A stretch of 64,000 nt of DNA, taken from Pseudoxanthomonas composti. GTDB lineage: Bacteria > Pseudomonadota > Gammaproteobacteria > Xanthomonadales > Xanthomonadaceae. Below the pieces are notes generated by a model, which saw only the letters and a list, made by a program, of their open reading frames with translations, was not told the origin of the DNA and did not search any database. The DNA lies in the NCBI RefSeq assembly GCF_004122095.1, contig NZ_SAWZ01000004.1, positions 186,001-250,000 of the forward strand, read 5' to 3'. Shown one piece after another: positions 36,453 through 47,967 of this stretch (its first letter is position 1; the number at the start of each line of letters is the position of its first letter). The position numbers and the translations under genes were made by a program.

Positions 36453-37904
36453 ATGCTCGCCTTCCTCGAATCGGCCTGGACCACGGTGTGGGACATCCCG
36501 CATCTGCACCTGTTCCTCACCCTGGCCTGGGTCGCCTACATCCTGCACGTCATCGGGCTGGTGATCCTGCAGAAGCGCGAGCCCGTGGCCACGCTGAGCT
36601 GGGTCCTGTGCCTGGCCGCGCTGCCCTACCTGGGCTACCTGATCTACTTCCTGCTGGGCCCGCAGAAGGTCAAGCGCCAGCGGCTGCGGCGCCATCGTTC
36701 GCGCTCGGGGCTGGAGGCCTACCAGGCCATCTGCCCGCCCGATGCCGAGTGCACCGAACTGGCCATGATCGGCCAGGCCACCACCGGCCTGCCGCCGTCC
36801 TCGGCCACCGAGGTGCGGCTGCTGGTGGATGGCGCGGCCACCTACACCGCGCTGCTGGAGGCCATCGCCGGTGCGCGCAACCACGTGCACGTGGAGTACT
36901 ACATCTTCGAGCCCGACGGCATCGGCACGCGCCTGCGCGATGCCCTGGTCGAGCGCGCCCGTGCCGGGGTCAAGGTGCGCCTGCTGCTGGATGCGATGGG
37001 CGCCTCGCGGGTCAACAAGCGCTTCCTCAAGCCGCTGCTCGATGCCGGCGGCCGGTTCGCCTGGTTCCATCCCACCCGCATCCTGCGCTTCCGTCGTCCC
37101 TGGGTGAACCTGCGCACCCACCGCAAGCTGGTGGTGGTCGATGGCCGCATCGCGCTCACCGGCGGCATCAACATCACCGACGAGGAGGACGAGCGCGCGC
37201 GCAGCGATGCCTACCGCGACCTGCACCTGTCCCTGCGTGGCGAGGTGGTGCGCAGCATGCAGCAGGTCTTCGTCGAGGACTGGGTCTATGCCACCGGCGA
37301 TAACCGCGAGGACTTCCGCGGCACCGTGCTGTGGCCGGGCGCTGGACCCGAGGCCGGGACGATCCCGGTCCAGGCCATCGCCTCCGGGCCGGATTCGAAC
37401 TGGGAAGCCATCCACCGCGTGCACGTCTCGGCCATCCACGATGCGCGCCAGCGCGTGTGGCTGGTGACGCCCTACTTCGTCCCCGGCGAGGCCGCGCGCA
37501 TGGCGCTGACCTCCTCGGCCCTGGGCGGCCTGGACGTGCGCCTGCTGGTGCCCAAGCTCAGCGATTCGCGCCTGGTCACCTGGGCCGCGCGCTCGTACTT
37601 CGATGAACTGCTGGCGGCCGGGGTGAAGATCTACGAGTACGGGCCCCGCCTGCTGCACACCAAGGCGATGCTGTGCGACGACGCGCTCGGCATCGTCGGC
37701 AGCGCCAACTTCGACCACCGCAGCTTCCGGCTCAACTTCGAGCTGTCGGTGCTGTTCCGCGACCCGGGGCTGGTGGCAGAGCTGGCCGAGCTGATGCAGG
37801 GCGAGTTCGCCAGTGCGCAGCCGGTGCGCAACGACCGTAACCGCTCGCTGTGGCGCCATCGCCTGCCCGAGGCTTTCGCCCGCCTGTTCTCGCCACTGCT
37901 GTGA
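36453..37904 (+). CDS. cls: Cardiolipin synthase
   Basis: Membrane phospholipase-D-type enzyme of 483 residues that joins two phosphatidylglycerols to cardiolipin and glycerol. Two N-terminal membrane helices (about 15-37 and 45-68) precede two PLD domains; both HKD motifs are present, THRKLVVVDGRIALTGG and HTKAMLCDDALGIVGSANFD. The promoter region is shared with the divergent radical SAM gene 57 bp away. A small membrane-protein gene and pdxJ follow in the same direction. Confidence 0.95.
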   Translation: MLAFLESAWTTVWDIPHLHLFLTLAWVAYILHVIGLVILQKREPVATLSWVLCLAALPYLGYLIYFLLGPQKVKRQRLRRHRSRSGLEAYQAICPPDAECTELAMIGQATTGLPPSSATEVRLLVDGAATYTALLEAIAGARNHVHVEYYIFEPDGIGTRLRDALVERARAGVKVRLLLDAMGASRVNKRFLKPLLDAGGRFAWFHPTRILRFRRPWVNLRTHRKLVVVDGRIALTGGINITDEEDERARSDAYRDLHLSLRGEVVRSMQQVFVEDWVYATGDNREDFRGTVLWPGAGPEAGTIPVQAIASGPDSNWEAIHRVHVSAIHDARQRVWLVTPYFVPGEAARMALTSSALGGLDVRLLVPKLSDSRLVTWAARSYFDELLAAGVKIYEYGPRLLHTKAMLCDDALGIVGSANFDHRSFRLNFELSVLFRDPGLVAELAELMQGEFASAQPVRNDRNRSLWRHRLPEAFARLFSPLL

Positions 37905-37974
37905 GACGCCGCGCCACCAACGCCTCGTTTCCGAAGGCGTAGAATCCGCACGATCCGATCCGCGGGGATGTCCC

Positions 37975-38244
37975 ATGCATTGGCTGTTTCTCCTGTTGTC
38001 GCTGGGGGCGCTGTTCCTGGCCTTCCGCACCACCTCGGTGGCGCTGATGCTGGTCAGCCTGCTGGTCGCTTTTGCCCTGATCGTGGCCTGGGCCATCGCC
38101 TGGTACCAGGCGCGCATGGGCGGCAGCGACCGCAGTGCCCAGCTGATCGACCCGGCCGAGCTGCATCGCCTGCGCCAGGTCGCCGAAGCGCGCCGCACCG
38201 CCAAGGCCGCCGGCCAGGACACCACGCCGCCGCCGGCACCGTGA
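37975..38244 (+). CDS. Small membrane protein, 89 residues
   Basis: Two adjacent hydrophobic helices ([15 protein letters not shown] and [20 protein letters not shown]) are followed by a charged cytoplasmic tail with [19 protein letters not shown] and a proline-rich end. Family not recognised; similar small proteins sit before pdxJ in related genomes. Its stop shares a base with the pdxJ ATG (TGATG), so the two are translationally coupled. Confidence 0.85.
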   Translation: MHWLFLLLSLGALFLAFRTTSVALMLVSLLVAFALIVAWAIAWYQARMGGSDRSAQLIDPAELHRLRQVAEARRTAKAAGQDTTPPPAP

Positions 38245-39017
38245 TGCAGGACCCCCGAGTGACCGCGCTCAGCGTCAACGTCAACAAGATCGCCGTGCTG
38301 CGCAACTCGCGCGGTGGCGCCGAGCCTGACGTGGTGCGCGCCGCCCGCACTTGCCTGGACGCCGGTGCGCAGGGCATCACCGTGCATCCGCGGCCGGACC
38401 AGCGGCATATCCGCCACGACGACGTGATCGCCCTGTCGGCACTGACGCGCGAGCGCGGCGTGGAGTTCAACATCGAGGGCAATCCGTTCGCCCCGCCGCG
38501 ACCGGGCTATCCGGGCCTGCTGGAGCTGTGCGCGTCGACGCGACCGGCGCAGGTCACGCTGGTGCCGGATGGGGACGGCCAGATCACCTCCGACCATGGC
38601 TTTGATTTCATCGCCGATCACGCGCGCCTGCGGCCGCTGGTGACCGAGTTCAAGGCGCTGGGCTGCCGGGTCAGCCTGTTTGCCGATGCTGGCTGTGCGG
38701 GCCTGGCGCAGGCCGCCGAGCTCGGCGCCGACCGCATCGAGCTCTATACCGGCCCTTACGCCGAGGCGTTCGCGGCAGGCACGCCGGATGCCGCGTTGGA
38801 CGCCTGCATCGCCACCGCACGCCAGGCCCAGGCCCTGGGCCTGGGCGTCAATGCCGGCCACGACCTGTCGCAGGACAATCTCGGACTGTTCGCCCAACGC
38901 GTGCCCGCGCTGCTGGAAGTCTCCATCGGCCATGCGCTGATCGGCGAGGCCTTGTACGCCGGGCTGACCGACACCGTCCAGGCTTATGTGCGGCTGCTGA
39001 CGGCGGCCCGGTCCTGA
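38244..39017 (+). CDS. pdxJ: Pyridoxine 5'-phosphate synthase
   Basis: Condenses 1-deoxyxylulose-5-phosphate with 3-amino-2-oxopropyl phosphate in vitamin B6 synthesis, 257 residues. TIM barrel with [31 protein letters not shown] and [10 protein letters not shown]; the catalytic Glu lies in EFNIEGNP. The start ATG at 38244 overlaps the stop of the small membrane-protein gene. It is the end of the right-going cls group and converges with the lone exbD gene. Confidence 0.95.
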   Translation: MQDPRVTALSVNVNKIAVLRNSRGGAEPDVVRAARTCLDAGAQGITVHPRPDQRHIRHDDVIALSALTRERGVEFNIEGNPFAPPRPGYPGLLELCASTRPAQVTLVPDGDGQITSDHGFDFIADHARLRPLVTEFKALGCRVSLFADAGCAGLAQAAELGADRIELYTGPYAEAFAAGTPDAALDACIATARQAQALGLGVNAGHDLSQDNLGLFAQRVPALLEVSIGHALIGEALYAGLTDTVQAYVRLLTAARS

Positions 39018-39146
39018 GGGGGGCGCCCCGGCGGACTAAGCGCCGCGCGCTCGCCGCCATGGGCTTGACCCACGGCGACGGGTGTCCCAAGCGGTGACCG
39101 GTCCGCTCGCAAGCCCGCGATGCGGCCACGGCTCACGCTGAGCCGA

Positions 39147-39545
39147 TCAGGGTAAGACGGCGACCTGGGTGATCTCGGCCTGTCGCACCAAGGAGAGCGC
39201 TTCGGCCATGGCCTGGTAGCTGGCCGAGGCATCGGCGTGGATGCTGACCTGGACGCGGTCATCCGCAGCACGCGCATCGGCCAGGCGCTCAGCCAACGTG
39301 CCCATGTCCAGGGGACGCCCGTCCAGTTGCACGCTGCCGTCCGCACGGACCTCGAGCAGCAGCTTGGCCGATTCGATCCGCGCAGGCGAGGCGGCGCTGG
39401 ACTGGGGCAGGGCGGCATCGAGCTGACGCGGCAGCACCGGCGCGGTGACGATGAAGATGATCAGCAGCACCAACATCACGTCGATCAACGGGGTGATGTT
39501 CATCTCCGACAGCGCGGAGGGACGAGCGGACACGGACAGCGACAT
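39147..39545 (-). CDS. exbD: Third ExbD/TolR-like biopolymer transport protein
   Basis: ExbD-type protein of 132 residues. A single N-terminal transmembrane helix with the proton-carrying Asp ([20 protein letters not shown]) and a periplasmic domain (QVSIHADASASYQAMAEAL). It lies downstream of a strong terminator that ends the tonB-exbB-exbD-exbD operon, so it is likely expressed separately. It is more diverged than the two operon copies. No extra ExbB partner adjoins it. Function as a specialised motor subunit is inference. Confidence 0.88.
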   Translation of the reverse strand: MSLSVSARPSALSEMNITPLIDVMLVLLIIFIVTAPVLPRQLDAALPQSSAASPARIESAKLLLEVRADGSVQLDGRPLDMGTLAERLADARAADDRVQVSIHADASASYQAMAEALSLVRQAEITQVAVLP

Positions 39546-39679
39546 GCTGGAACTCCTTGTGGTGGCTCGCCTCCGACGCTACGCCGCCCCTGAGGCGTTG
39601 GCAAGCGAGCGGGGGGCCTTGCCCGCGTGGCCCGCATGTCGCGCCTGGAGAACCCGTGGCCGCACATCTGGCCGACAAA

Positions 39680-39703
39680 GAAAAAGCCGCCCGAAGGCGG
39701 CTC
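39680..39703 (-). terminator. Rho-independent terminator after the tonB-exb operon
   Basis: On the minus strand a 7-bp stem AGCCGCC/GGCGGCT with a TTCG tetraloop is followed by TTTTTC. It lies about 25-50 bp after the stop of the second exbD and is the clearest terminator in the window. Confidence 0.85.
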
Positions 39704-39728
39704 TCTCTTAGGTTCCAAACGAACCGTT

Positions 39729-40142
39729 TTACTGGTTCATGAAACCGATCTTCTGCATCTGCGCGTTGCGCGCAGCCGCCAGGACCTGAGCCATCACCTG
39801 GTACTGCGCATCGGGATTCGCATCGATGTTCAGTGCCGGCTGGTTGGTCGGATCACGCTGGACTTCCTCTTCCATCTTCTGCTGCAGGGCGTCGATGGGG
39901 GTCGGACTGTTGTTCCAGTACACCGTGCCGGAAGCATCGATCCGCAGATCGATCGGCGGCGGCGGATCCTTCATCTGCGGCGGCGGGTTGATCACACGCT
40001 GCGGCAGATTGACGTCGATGGGATAGGTCGTGATCGGCGCGGTCACGATGAAGATGATCAGCAGCACGAGCATCACGTCGATCAACGGGGTGACGTTGAT
40101 CTCCGACATGGCGCCCTTGCCACCACCGCTACTGAAAGCCAT
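39729..40142 (-). CDS. exbD: ExbD biopolymer transport protein (second copy)
   Basis: 137-residue partner of ExbB: N-terminal cytoplasmic stub, helix [20 protein letters not shown] with the essential Asp, and a periplasmic domain of about 85 residues. It begins like its upstream twin (MAFSSG) and follows it by 3 bp. In Xanthomonas campestris the second exbD was shown to be dispensable for iron uptake but needed for pectin-related interaction with plants; whether that applies here is unknown. A terminator follows. Confidence 0.93.
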   Translation of the reverse strand: MAFSSGGGKGAMSEINVTPLIDVMLVLLIIFIVTAPITTYPIDVNLPQRVINPPPQMKDPPPPIDLRIDASGTVYWNNSPTPIDALQQKMEEEVQRDPTNQPALNIDANPDAQYQVMAQVLAAARNAQMQKIGFMNQ

Positions 40143-40145
40143 GGG

Positions 40146-40571
40146 TCACCGATCCTTCTGCTGCATGGAGACGAAGCCGATGTCCAGCATGCCCTGGTTC
40201 TGCGCGATCTTCGTGATCTCGTTGATCGTCGACATACGCGTCGTGCGATCGCCACGAAGATTGAGCGGGGGCTGCGGGGTCATCTGCGCGGCGCTGGACA
40301 GACGCGATTCCAGCACCTCCTTGCTCACCGGCTCATCGTTGTAATAGATGGAGCCGTCTTCCGTGACTGCCAGCGTGATCGGGTTCGGCCGCTTTTCGTT
40401 CGCATCGGCCTCCGGCTGGAACTTCGTTTCGGGAAGTTCCACCTTCACCTTCTGCGACATCAAGGGGGTGGTGATGATGAAGATGATCAGCAGCACCAGC
40501 ATCACGTCCACGAGGGGCGTGACGTTGATGTCCACCATCGGACCACCGCTGTTACCGGAACTGAAAGCCAT
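40146..40571 (-). CDS. exbD: ExbD biopolymer transport protein (first copy)
   Basis: 141-residue ExbD. Helix [20 protein letters not shown] carries the proton-path Asp; the periplasmic domain shows ITLAVTEDGSIYYNDEPVSK. It follows exbB by 45 bp and is followed by its twin at 3 bp. It forms with ExbB the proton-driven motor that energises TonB and so the many TonB-dependent receptors of this genome. Confidence 0.94.
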   Translation of the reverse strand: MAFSSGNSGGPMVDINVTPLVDVMLVLLIIFIITTPLMSQKVKVELPETKFQPEADANEKRPNPITLAVTEDGSIYYNDEPVSKEVLESRLSSAAQMTPQPPLNLRGDRTTRMSTINEITKIAQNQGMLDIGFVSMQQKDR

Positions 40572-40616
40572 GAGGGGCTCCGTCTATCTAGGCGTTGACG
40601 TTCTTGCTTCTTGCGA

Positions 40617-41369
40617 TCAGCGCACGCGGGCGCCGGTGGCGAAGAAGTCGTGCAGGTCGTGCGCGAACGCATCGAACTTGGCGATCGTCGAGCTGTTGAT
40701 CTTGCTGAAGAAGTTGAAGGCGAACACGGCCGGGATCGCGACGAACAGACCGATGGCGGTCATGATCAGCGCCTCACCCACCGGGCCGGCCACCGCTTCG
40801 ATACCGGCGTTGCCCGAGGCACCGATCTGGATCAGCGCACCGTAGATGCCCCACACCGTACCCAGCAGACCCACGAACGGCGCGGTCGCACCGACGGTGG
40901 CCAGCAGGATCATGCCGCCCTGGATCTTGCCGCTCTCGCGGGCCACGGCCTGACGCAGGGCGCGGTCGACGAACTCCGAACGGCTCAGGGTCTCGGCGGC
41001 GGTGGAGCCTTCGGCGCGCTGGTGGTGCGCAGCGGCCTGGGCGGCGTCCAGGGCGATCTTCGAGAAGGGCTCGTTCTTCGGCTGCTCTTCCATGGCGCGG
41101 ATGGCGTCCTGGGCGTTCGGGGTCTCCCAGAAAGCGCTGGTGACGCGGTCAGCCTGCGACTTCAGGCGCATGCTCTTGATGATGTTGATGACCGTCCAGT
41201 ACCAGGACATGGCCGACATGACCACCAGGGTCAGCAGCACGGCCCAGGAGACCGCGAACTTGCTCGGCTGGCTGGTCATTTCGGTGATGAGGTGCTCGAA
41301 GCCCATCTGGTTCAGAGCAGCGGCGGCGTTGGCGCCCCCGGCAGCGGCGATCAAGGTTTCCTGCAGCAT
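40617..41369 (-). CDS. exbB: ExbB MotA/TolQ/ExbB proton channel
   Basis: 250-residue inner-membrane motor subunit with three transmembrane helices (about 40-62, 150-175 and 190-212). The signature APFVGLLGTVWGIYGALIQI and VGEALIMTAIGLFVAIPAVF are intact. It lies between tonB and exbD in an operon. Confidence 0.95.
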   Translation of the reverse strand: MLQETLIAAAGGANAAAALNQMGFEHLITEMTSQPSKFAVSWAVLLTLVVMSAMSWYWTVINIIKSMRLKSQADRVTSAFWETPNAQDAIRAMEEQPKNEPFSKIALDAAQAAAHHQRAEGSTAAETLSRSEFVDRALRQAVARESGKIQGGMILLATVGATAPFVGLLGTVWGIYGALIQIGASGNAGIEAVAGPVGEALIMTAIGLFVAIPAVFAFNFFSKINSSTIAKFDAFAHDLHDFFATGARVR

Positions 41370-41440
41370 GACGCTTACCTTTCTTTAAAGAGTGGAGTTG
41401 GAAGTGACGCTTGTTTGTGTTGAGGAGCGTGGGCGCTGGA

Positions 41441-42115
41441 TCAGCCGCCCATGCTGAAGTCGACCGGGACGCGCACGCGCCCTGCGACCTTGTTTCCGCC
41501 CGACTGGCCGGGGTTGAAGCGCCACTTGCGTGCTGCTTCCATCGCCGCGCGGTCGAGGTCGCGATTGCGACTGGACTTCTCGACGGACACGTTGGTGACG
41601 TTGCCGTTGGCATCGACATCGATGATCAGGATGACCTGGCCCTGGATACCTGCGCGGGCGGCTGCCGGCGGATAACGCGGGGGGTTCATGTTCTTCGAGG
41701 AGATGTCCACGCTGGCGCTCACGTCGGGCGTCGGGGCCGGCGGCGACGGCGGGGCCGGCGGCGTCACGATGTCCGTCGGGCGCGGCTCCGGCACGTCCAC
41801 CGGCGGAGCTTCCGGCGGCGGCGGGGTCGGGGTGGGCTTGGGTGGTGCCAGGGTCTTCACCGGCGGCGGCGGCTTGTCTTCCGGCGGCGGCGGCGGCGGC
41901 GGCGGAGGCGGAGGCGGCGGCGCGTCGACGATCGTCACGAGCGTCTTGCGTTCCTCTTCCTTCTTTTCCTTCGGTGCGACGGCGGGAATCAGCAGCAGCA
42001 GGAACACTGCCACGTGAAGCGCCATCACGAACGCCATGCCGATGATGCGCGGCCAATTCAGGCCGCTCGGCGTGTCGTCTTCGCGATGTCGGTTGATGAC
42101 GAGTTGTTCAGCCAT
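41441..42115 (-). CDS. tonB: TonB energy transducer
   Basis: 224-residue TonB: N-terminal membrane anchor (IIGMAFVMALHVAVFLLLLI), a proline-rich spacer with an uninterrupted run of about twelve prolines plus Pro-Glu/Pro-Lys repeats (about residues 65-130), and a C-terminal TonB domain (YPPAAARAGIQGQVILIIDV ... RKWRFNP). It heads the tonB-exbB-exbD-exbD operon. The pure proline run is encoded by near-perfect triplet repeats and may vary in length between strains. Confidence 0.95.
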   Translation of the reverse strand: MAEQLVINRHREDDTPSGLNWPRIIGMAFVMALHVAVFLLLLIPAVAPKEKKEEERKTLVTIVDAPPPPPPPPPPPPPEDKPPPPVKTLAPPKPTPTPPPPEAPPVDVPEPRPTDIVTPPAPPSPPAPTPDVSASVDISSKNMNPPRYPPAAARAGIQGQVILIIDVDANGNVTNVSVEKSSRNRDLDRAAMEAARKWRFNPGQSGGNKVAGRVRVPVDFSMGG

Positions 42116-42218
42116 GCGCCATTTGACTCAAAAGCGGGCCGCGAACGCGTCGCGCGCCCTTGTGGGGAGTGAGGATTCCGACCGTCCCAGTCAGGGGGGT
42201 GGAACCTTGAGCTTATAC

Positions 42219-42257
42219 CAAAGCCGCGTGCCGATACCACGGTTTCACGCGGCTTTT
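42219..42257 (+). terminator. Stem-loop between TPR gene and tonB
   Basis: AAAGCCGCGTG and CACGCGGCTTT pair over 11 bp with a 15-nt loop; T5 follows on the plus strand and T3 on the minus. A second smaller hairpin (GACCGC/GCGGTC) abuts at 42259-42276. It lies downstream of the minus-strand TPR gene and upstream of tonB, so it probably stops the former's transcript; the T-run is poor in that direction. Confidence 0.6.
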
Positions 42258-42274
42258 TGACCGCTTTTGGGCGG

Positions 42275-43453
42275 TCAGGGTGCAGCGATGATCTTCTTCG
42301 CGTCTTCCGGCTTCTTGACGCCCTTTTCGAGCGCGGATTTCGCTGCCTGCTTGGCTTCCGGCTTCTTGCCTTCCTGGTACAGCACCTTGGCGAGGTTGAG
42401 GTAGGTCTCGCCGTCCTTGGCCAACGGGGCGGCCTTCTGCCACGCCTCGATCGCCTGAGGAATCTGATCGGAGTAGTAGTACGACTGCGCCAGCGCGGTG
42501 TAGACCTCGGCGTTGGGCTTGAGGATGTTCTTCTGCAGGCCGTCGTTGATGACCGCGATGACTTCCTTCTCCTTGCCATCCATGTTCGCGTAGGTGGCGT
42601 AGAGCTGGCGGTAGTCCTTTTCCTCATTGAGCTGGCCCGAGGCGCGCAGCTTCTCCAGCACCGCGGAGGCCTTGTCCATCTGGTCGGCCTGCATGTACAT
42701 GGCCGCCAGGTTCATCTGCGCCTTCTTGTCGTTCGGCGCCTTGGCCGCGATCTTCTCGGCCAGGGCGGTGGCTTCGGCGCCCTGGTTGTTCTCGGCGTAG
42801 GAAGCCATCAGCAGCTGCACCCAGCTGTCCTTGGCATCGGGCGTGGCGTCGATGACTGGCTTGAGCACGGCGATCGCTTCGGGATAGCGCTGCATCTGGT
42901 ACAGCGCCTGGCCCTTGAGCACCTGGTCTTCCGGCTTGGTCGACTTGGTCTCGGTCAGGTACTTGTCCAGCGTGGCCAGGCCCTCGTTGTACTGGTCGTC
43001 CTGCAGCTGCAGCTGGGCGAGCATGAACATCGACTGGTAATGGCCGTTGTTGTCCAGGCCATTGAAGTCGATCGCCTGCTGCAGGTAAGCCTTGGCTGCG
43101 GCCGAATCATCGGTGCTGTAGGCCGACTGCGCGGCGATCTGCGCGGCGAGGGCCTTGTCCGCTTCGTTGGCATTGCCGTCGGCAAGGATGGCGTCGGCCT
43201 GCGTGCGCGCTTCGGCGAACTCATCCTTGTTGAAGGTGTCGATCATCTTCTGCAGCTTGGAGCCCATCTTGGACGAGCTCTTGGCCTTGGGCGCTTCACG
43301 CGTCGCGTTGGGATACAGCACTTCCTGCTTCTGCTTGGACTGGCGCTCGGACCGGTCGCGGCCCTGGGCCTGCGCATCGGCCATGACGCCCGTTCCCAGC
43401 AAGCCGGCGATGGCGAGGGACAGCAAGGCAGTACGGGTATGACGCAACAACAT
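42275..43453 (-). CDS. Exported tetratricopeptide-repeat protein
   Basis: 392-residue secreted or periplasmic protein with a signal peptide (TRTALLSLAIAGLLGTGVMA, cleavage near AQAQ) and about eight degenerate TPR helices, e.g. QDDQYNEGLATLDKYLTE, QMQRYPEAIAVLKPVI and SDQIPQAIEAWQKAAPLAKD. TPR arrays bind proteins. It is a neighbour of tonB in the same direction but is separated by a hairpin. Specific role unknown. Confidence 0.88.
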   Translation of the reverse strand: MLLRHTRTALLSLAIAGLLGTGVMADAQAQGRDRSERQSKQKQEVLYPNATREAPKAKSSSKMGSKLQKMIDTFNKDEFAEARTQADAILADGNANEADKALAAQIAAQSAYSTDDSAAAKAYLQQAIDFNGLDNNGHYQSMFMLAQLQLQDDQYNEGLATLDKYLTETKSTKPEDQVLKGQALYQMQRYPEAIAVLKPVIDATPDAKDSWVQLLMASYAENNQGAEATALAEKIAAKAPNDKKAQMNLAAMYMQADQMDKASAVLEKLRASGQLNEEKDYRQLYATYANMDGKEKEVIAVINDGLQKNILKPNAEVYTALAQSYYYSDQIPQAIEAWQKAAPLAKDGETYLNLAKVLYQEGKKPEAKQAAKSALEKGVKKPEDAKKIIAAP

Positions 43454-43586
43454 TGATTCACCTCAGGTCTTGCAGGAGGGTGGAAAGAGCGTCACGGCGA
43501 GGGATCGCGACGGCCGATGAACGTAGCAGAAACCCATGACAAAAATGTAGGGATTTCGTTGTTTGCAACGATTTAATTGAACAAGC

Positions 43587-43606
43587 GCGGTTTCACTGGA
43601 AACCGC
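43587..43606 (-). terminator. Hairpin downstream of M48 protease
   Basis: GCGGTTTC and GAAACCGC (8 bp) enclose four bases. It begins 7 bp after the protease stop and an AT-rich tract follows (TTGTTCAATTAAATCG), so it may terminate that transcript without a pure T-run. Confidence 0.5.
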
Positions 43607-43612
43607 TTACCT

Positions 43613-44434
43613 TCATCCGCAGGTCGGCTTCCTGCCAGCGGCCCGGGCCTGCGCGTAGACAGGTTCCAGCGAGGCCGCGCGTGACTGCAGTTCGCGGATG
43701 CGCGAGCTTGGGTCGGGGTGGGTGGACAGCCACTGCGGGGGGCGCTCGCCGCCGGCGCTGATCATGTTCTGCCACAGGTTCACCGCCTGGGCCGGGTCGA
43801 AGCCGGCCTGCGCCATCAGGCGCTGTCCGACCACGTCGGCCTCGCTCTCCTGCGCACGCGAACCCGGCAGCAGAAAGCCGGTCTGCGCCAGCAGACTGCC
43901 GCCCTGCGAGGCCAGCTGGCCATAGTCGCCCGCCAGGGCGCCGAGCAGCGAGACCGCGCCGGACGCGCCCATCTGGCGGGTAATGCGCTCGTCGTGGTGG
44001 CGCTCGACCACGTGGCCGATTTCGTGCGCCAGCACTGCCGCCAGCTGATCCTGGGTCTTGGCCACCTTGAAGATGCCGGTGTAGACGCCGACCTTGCCGC
44101 CGGGCAGGGCAAAGGCATTAGGCTCATCGTTCTGGAACAGCGCCGTTTCCCAGGCCACCGCCCGCTGCTGGGCCGGCAGCTGGGCCACCAAGTCGTTCAC
44201 CACGCAGCGCACATAAGCGTTCTGGCGGGCGTCCTGGCTGAGCTTTTCCTTCTGCTTGGTCTCGGCGAAGGCCTTGGTGCCGAGCTGGTCCAGCTCTTGC
44301 TGGGACACGCCGCCCACGTACTGACGGCGGCCGGTGGAAGAGGTGGTGGTGGCGCAGCCGACGATGGCCAGCGAGACGATCAGCAGGACGCCAACCAGGG
44401 GGCGGCGCCAGCGCGAAGAGGAAGATGAATTCAT
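43613..44434 (-). CDS. M48-family metalloprotease lipoprotein
   Basis: Zinc protease of 273 residues of the LoiP/YcaL type, acting in the envelope. A lipoprotein signal (LLIVSLAIVGC) precedes the mature chain. The zinc site HEIGHVVERHHDE (HExxH) and the distal glutamate in RAQESEADVVGQRLM are present, as is the C-terminal STHPDPSSRI motif. The Met at 44434 is preferred over one 12 bp upstream. Probably degrades misfolded outer-membrane proteins. Confidence 0.93.
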   Translation of the reverse strand: MNSSSSSRWRRPLVGVLLIVSLAIVGCATTTSSTGRRQYVGGVSQQELDQLGTKAFAETKQKEKLSQDARQNAYVRCVVNDLVAQLPAQQRAVAWETALFQNDEPNAFALPGGKVGVYTGIFKVAKTQDQLAAVLAHEIGHVVERHHDERITRQMGASGAVSLLGALAGDYGQLASQGGSLLAQTGFLLPGSRAQESEADVVGQRLMAQAGFDPAQAVNLWQNMISAGGERPPQWLSTHPDPSSRIRELQSRAASLEPVYAQARAAGRKPTCG

Positions 44435-44470
44435 GGCTCTGAGCATCCGCAGATTGTGCTTAATTTCCCG

Positions 44471-45283
44471 TCAACCGTGACCCTGCAGTGCAGCAATTGC
44501 CAGGGCCAGGCCATTGTTGAGGGCATGGGCCAGGATGGAGGCCCACAAGGTGCCGGTCTTGCGATAGAGCGCGGCGAACACCAGCCCCATCGCGCCGTAG
44601 GCCGCCCACAGCAGCAGGGTGCGCGCCTGGTGCCCATCGAGGGTGGGCAGTTCATGCAGCAGGGCGAACAGGGCCGCGGTCAGGGCCATGCCCAGCCGCG
44701 GGTAGCCGGCCTTCCACAGCTGGCCGAACAACACGCGCCTGAACAGCAGCTCCTCATAGGCCGGAGCGATCAGCACTGCGAACAGCGCCAGCGCCCACGG
44801 CGCATCGCGGAATCCGCCGTCGACCAGGGACTGGTTGGTGGGATTGAGCGGGACGTCCAGCCACTGGCCGATCACGCTGATGCTGCTGCTGCAGGCGAAC
44901 ACGGCGACGGCGGCCAGCGCGATCCAGGCCCAGGTGACGGGCTTGGCTAGCCTGACCCAGGCCTGTCGCCGCTCGGCCGCGGTGGCGCGGTGGCCACGCA
45001 GTGCGTAGACCAGCAGGGCGGCACCGCCGGTGCTGAGCCCAGCGATCAACATCAGTCCCAGGGTGCCGGGCTGCTGCACCAGGTGGGCGATATCCGCCTT
45101 CTGCCCGGCAAGGCCGGCACGAAACCCTGCCAGCACGGCCAGCCCGAAGCCGACGAGCAACGAGAGCAGCAGCATCGCCGCCGTCGCGATCGCCACATCG
45201 ACCGCAAAGTGCGCCAGCGTCCGCCCAAGCGGGCGGGGGGCCGCAGGCGGAGCGGCTGCGGCGGGCAGGGGTTCGGGCGTCAA
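44471..45283 (-). CDS. CPBP-family intramembrane metalloprotease-like protein
   Basis: 270-residue integral membrane protein with about eight hydrophobic segments. The CPBP (CAAX protease) motifs are visible: YEELLFRRVLF with the EE pair, FALLHELPT with the downstream His, and ASILAHALNNGLAL. Substrate unknown. It lies 7 bp downstream of gyrB on the same strand and precedes the M48 gene. Confidence 0.9.
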   Translation of the reverse strand: MTPEPLPAAAAPPAAPRPLGRTLAHFAVDVAIATAAMLLLSLLVGFGLAVLAGFRAGLAGQKADIAHLVQQPGTLGLMLIAGLSTGGAALLVYALRGHRATAAERRQAWVRLAKPVTWAWIALAAVAVFACSSSISVIGQWLDVPLNPTNQSLVDGGFRDAPWALALFAVLIAPAYEELLFRRVLFGQLWKAGYPRLGMALTAALFALLHELPTLDGHQARTLLLWAAYGAMGLVFAALYRKTGTLWASILAHALNNGLALAIAALQGHG

Positions 45284-45290
45284 GGCCGCC

Positions 45291-47774
<2,484 letters not shown>

Positions 47775-47908
47775 TCAGCTGCAGCCCTCAGCGCCATCCG
47801 GTGCGATCGCGCCGGGCGCTGGAACGGGCGGTAAGGTGTTGATCCGATTATAGCACCCGGGGCGGGCAGGGCTGGCCGCGGGGGCTGAGGGGAGCCACGT
47901 GGGGGGTG

Positions 47909-47924
47909 TGTTCCACGTGGAACA
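47909..47924. promoter_or_regulatory. parS-like palindrome 1
   Basis: TGTTCCACGTGGAACA is a perfect 16-bp palindrome matching the bacterial parS consensus bound by ParB (TGTTNCACGTGNAACA). It lies between gyrB and recF. Confidence 0.88.
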
Positions 47925-47967
47925 GGGAGCCACCAGTGCATTGGGAGGCCGACGTTGCCTCGTGAGA

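Noticed and set aside
36396..38933. Upstream extension of the radical SAM frame to about 1200 residues
   Set aside because: The extension runs antisense to cls, the small membrane protein and pdxJ; the family's normal start is at 36395.
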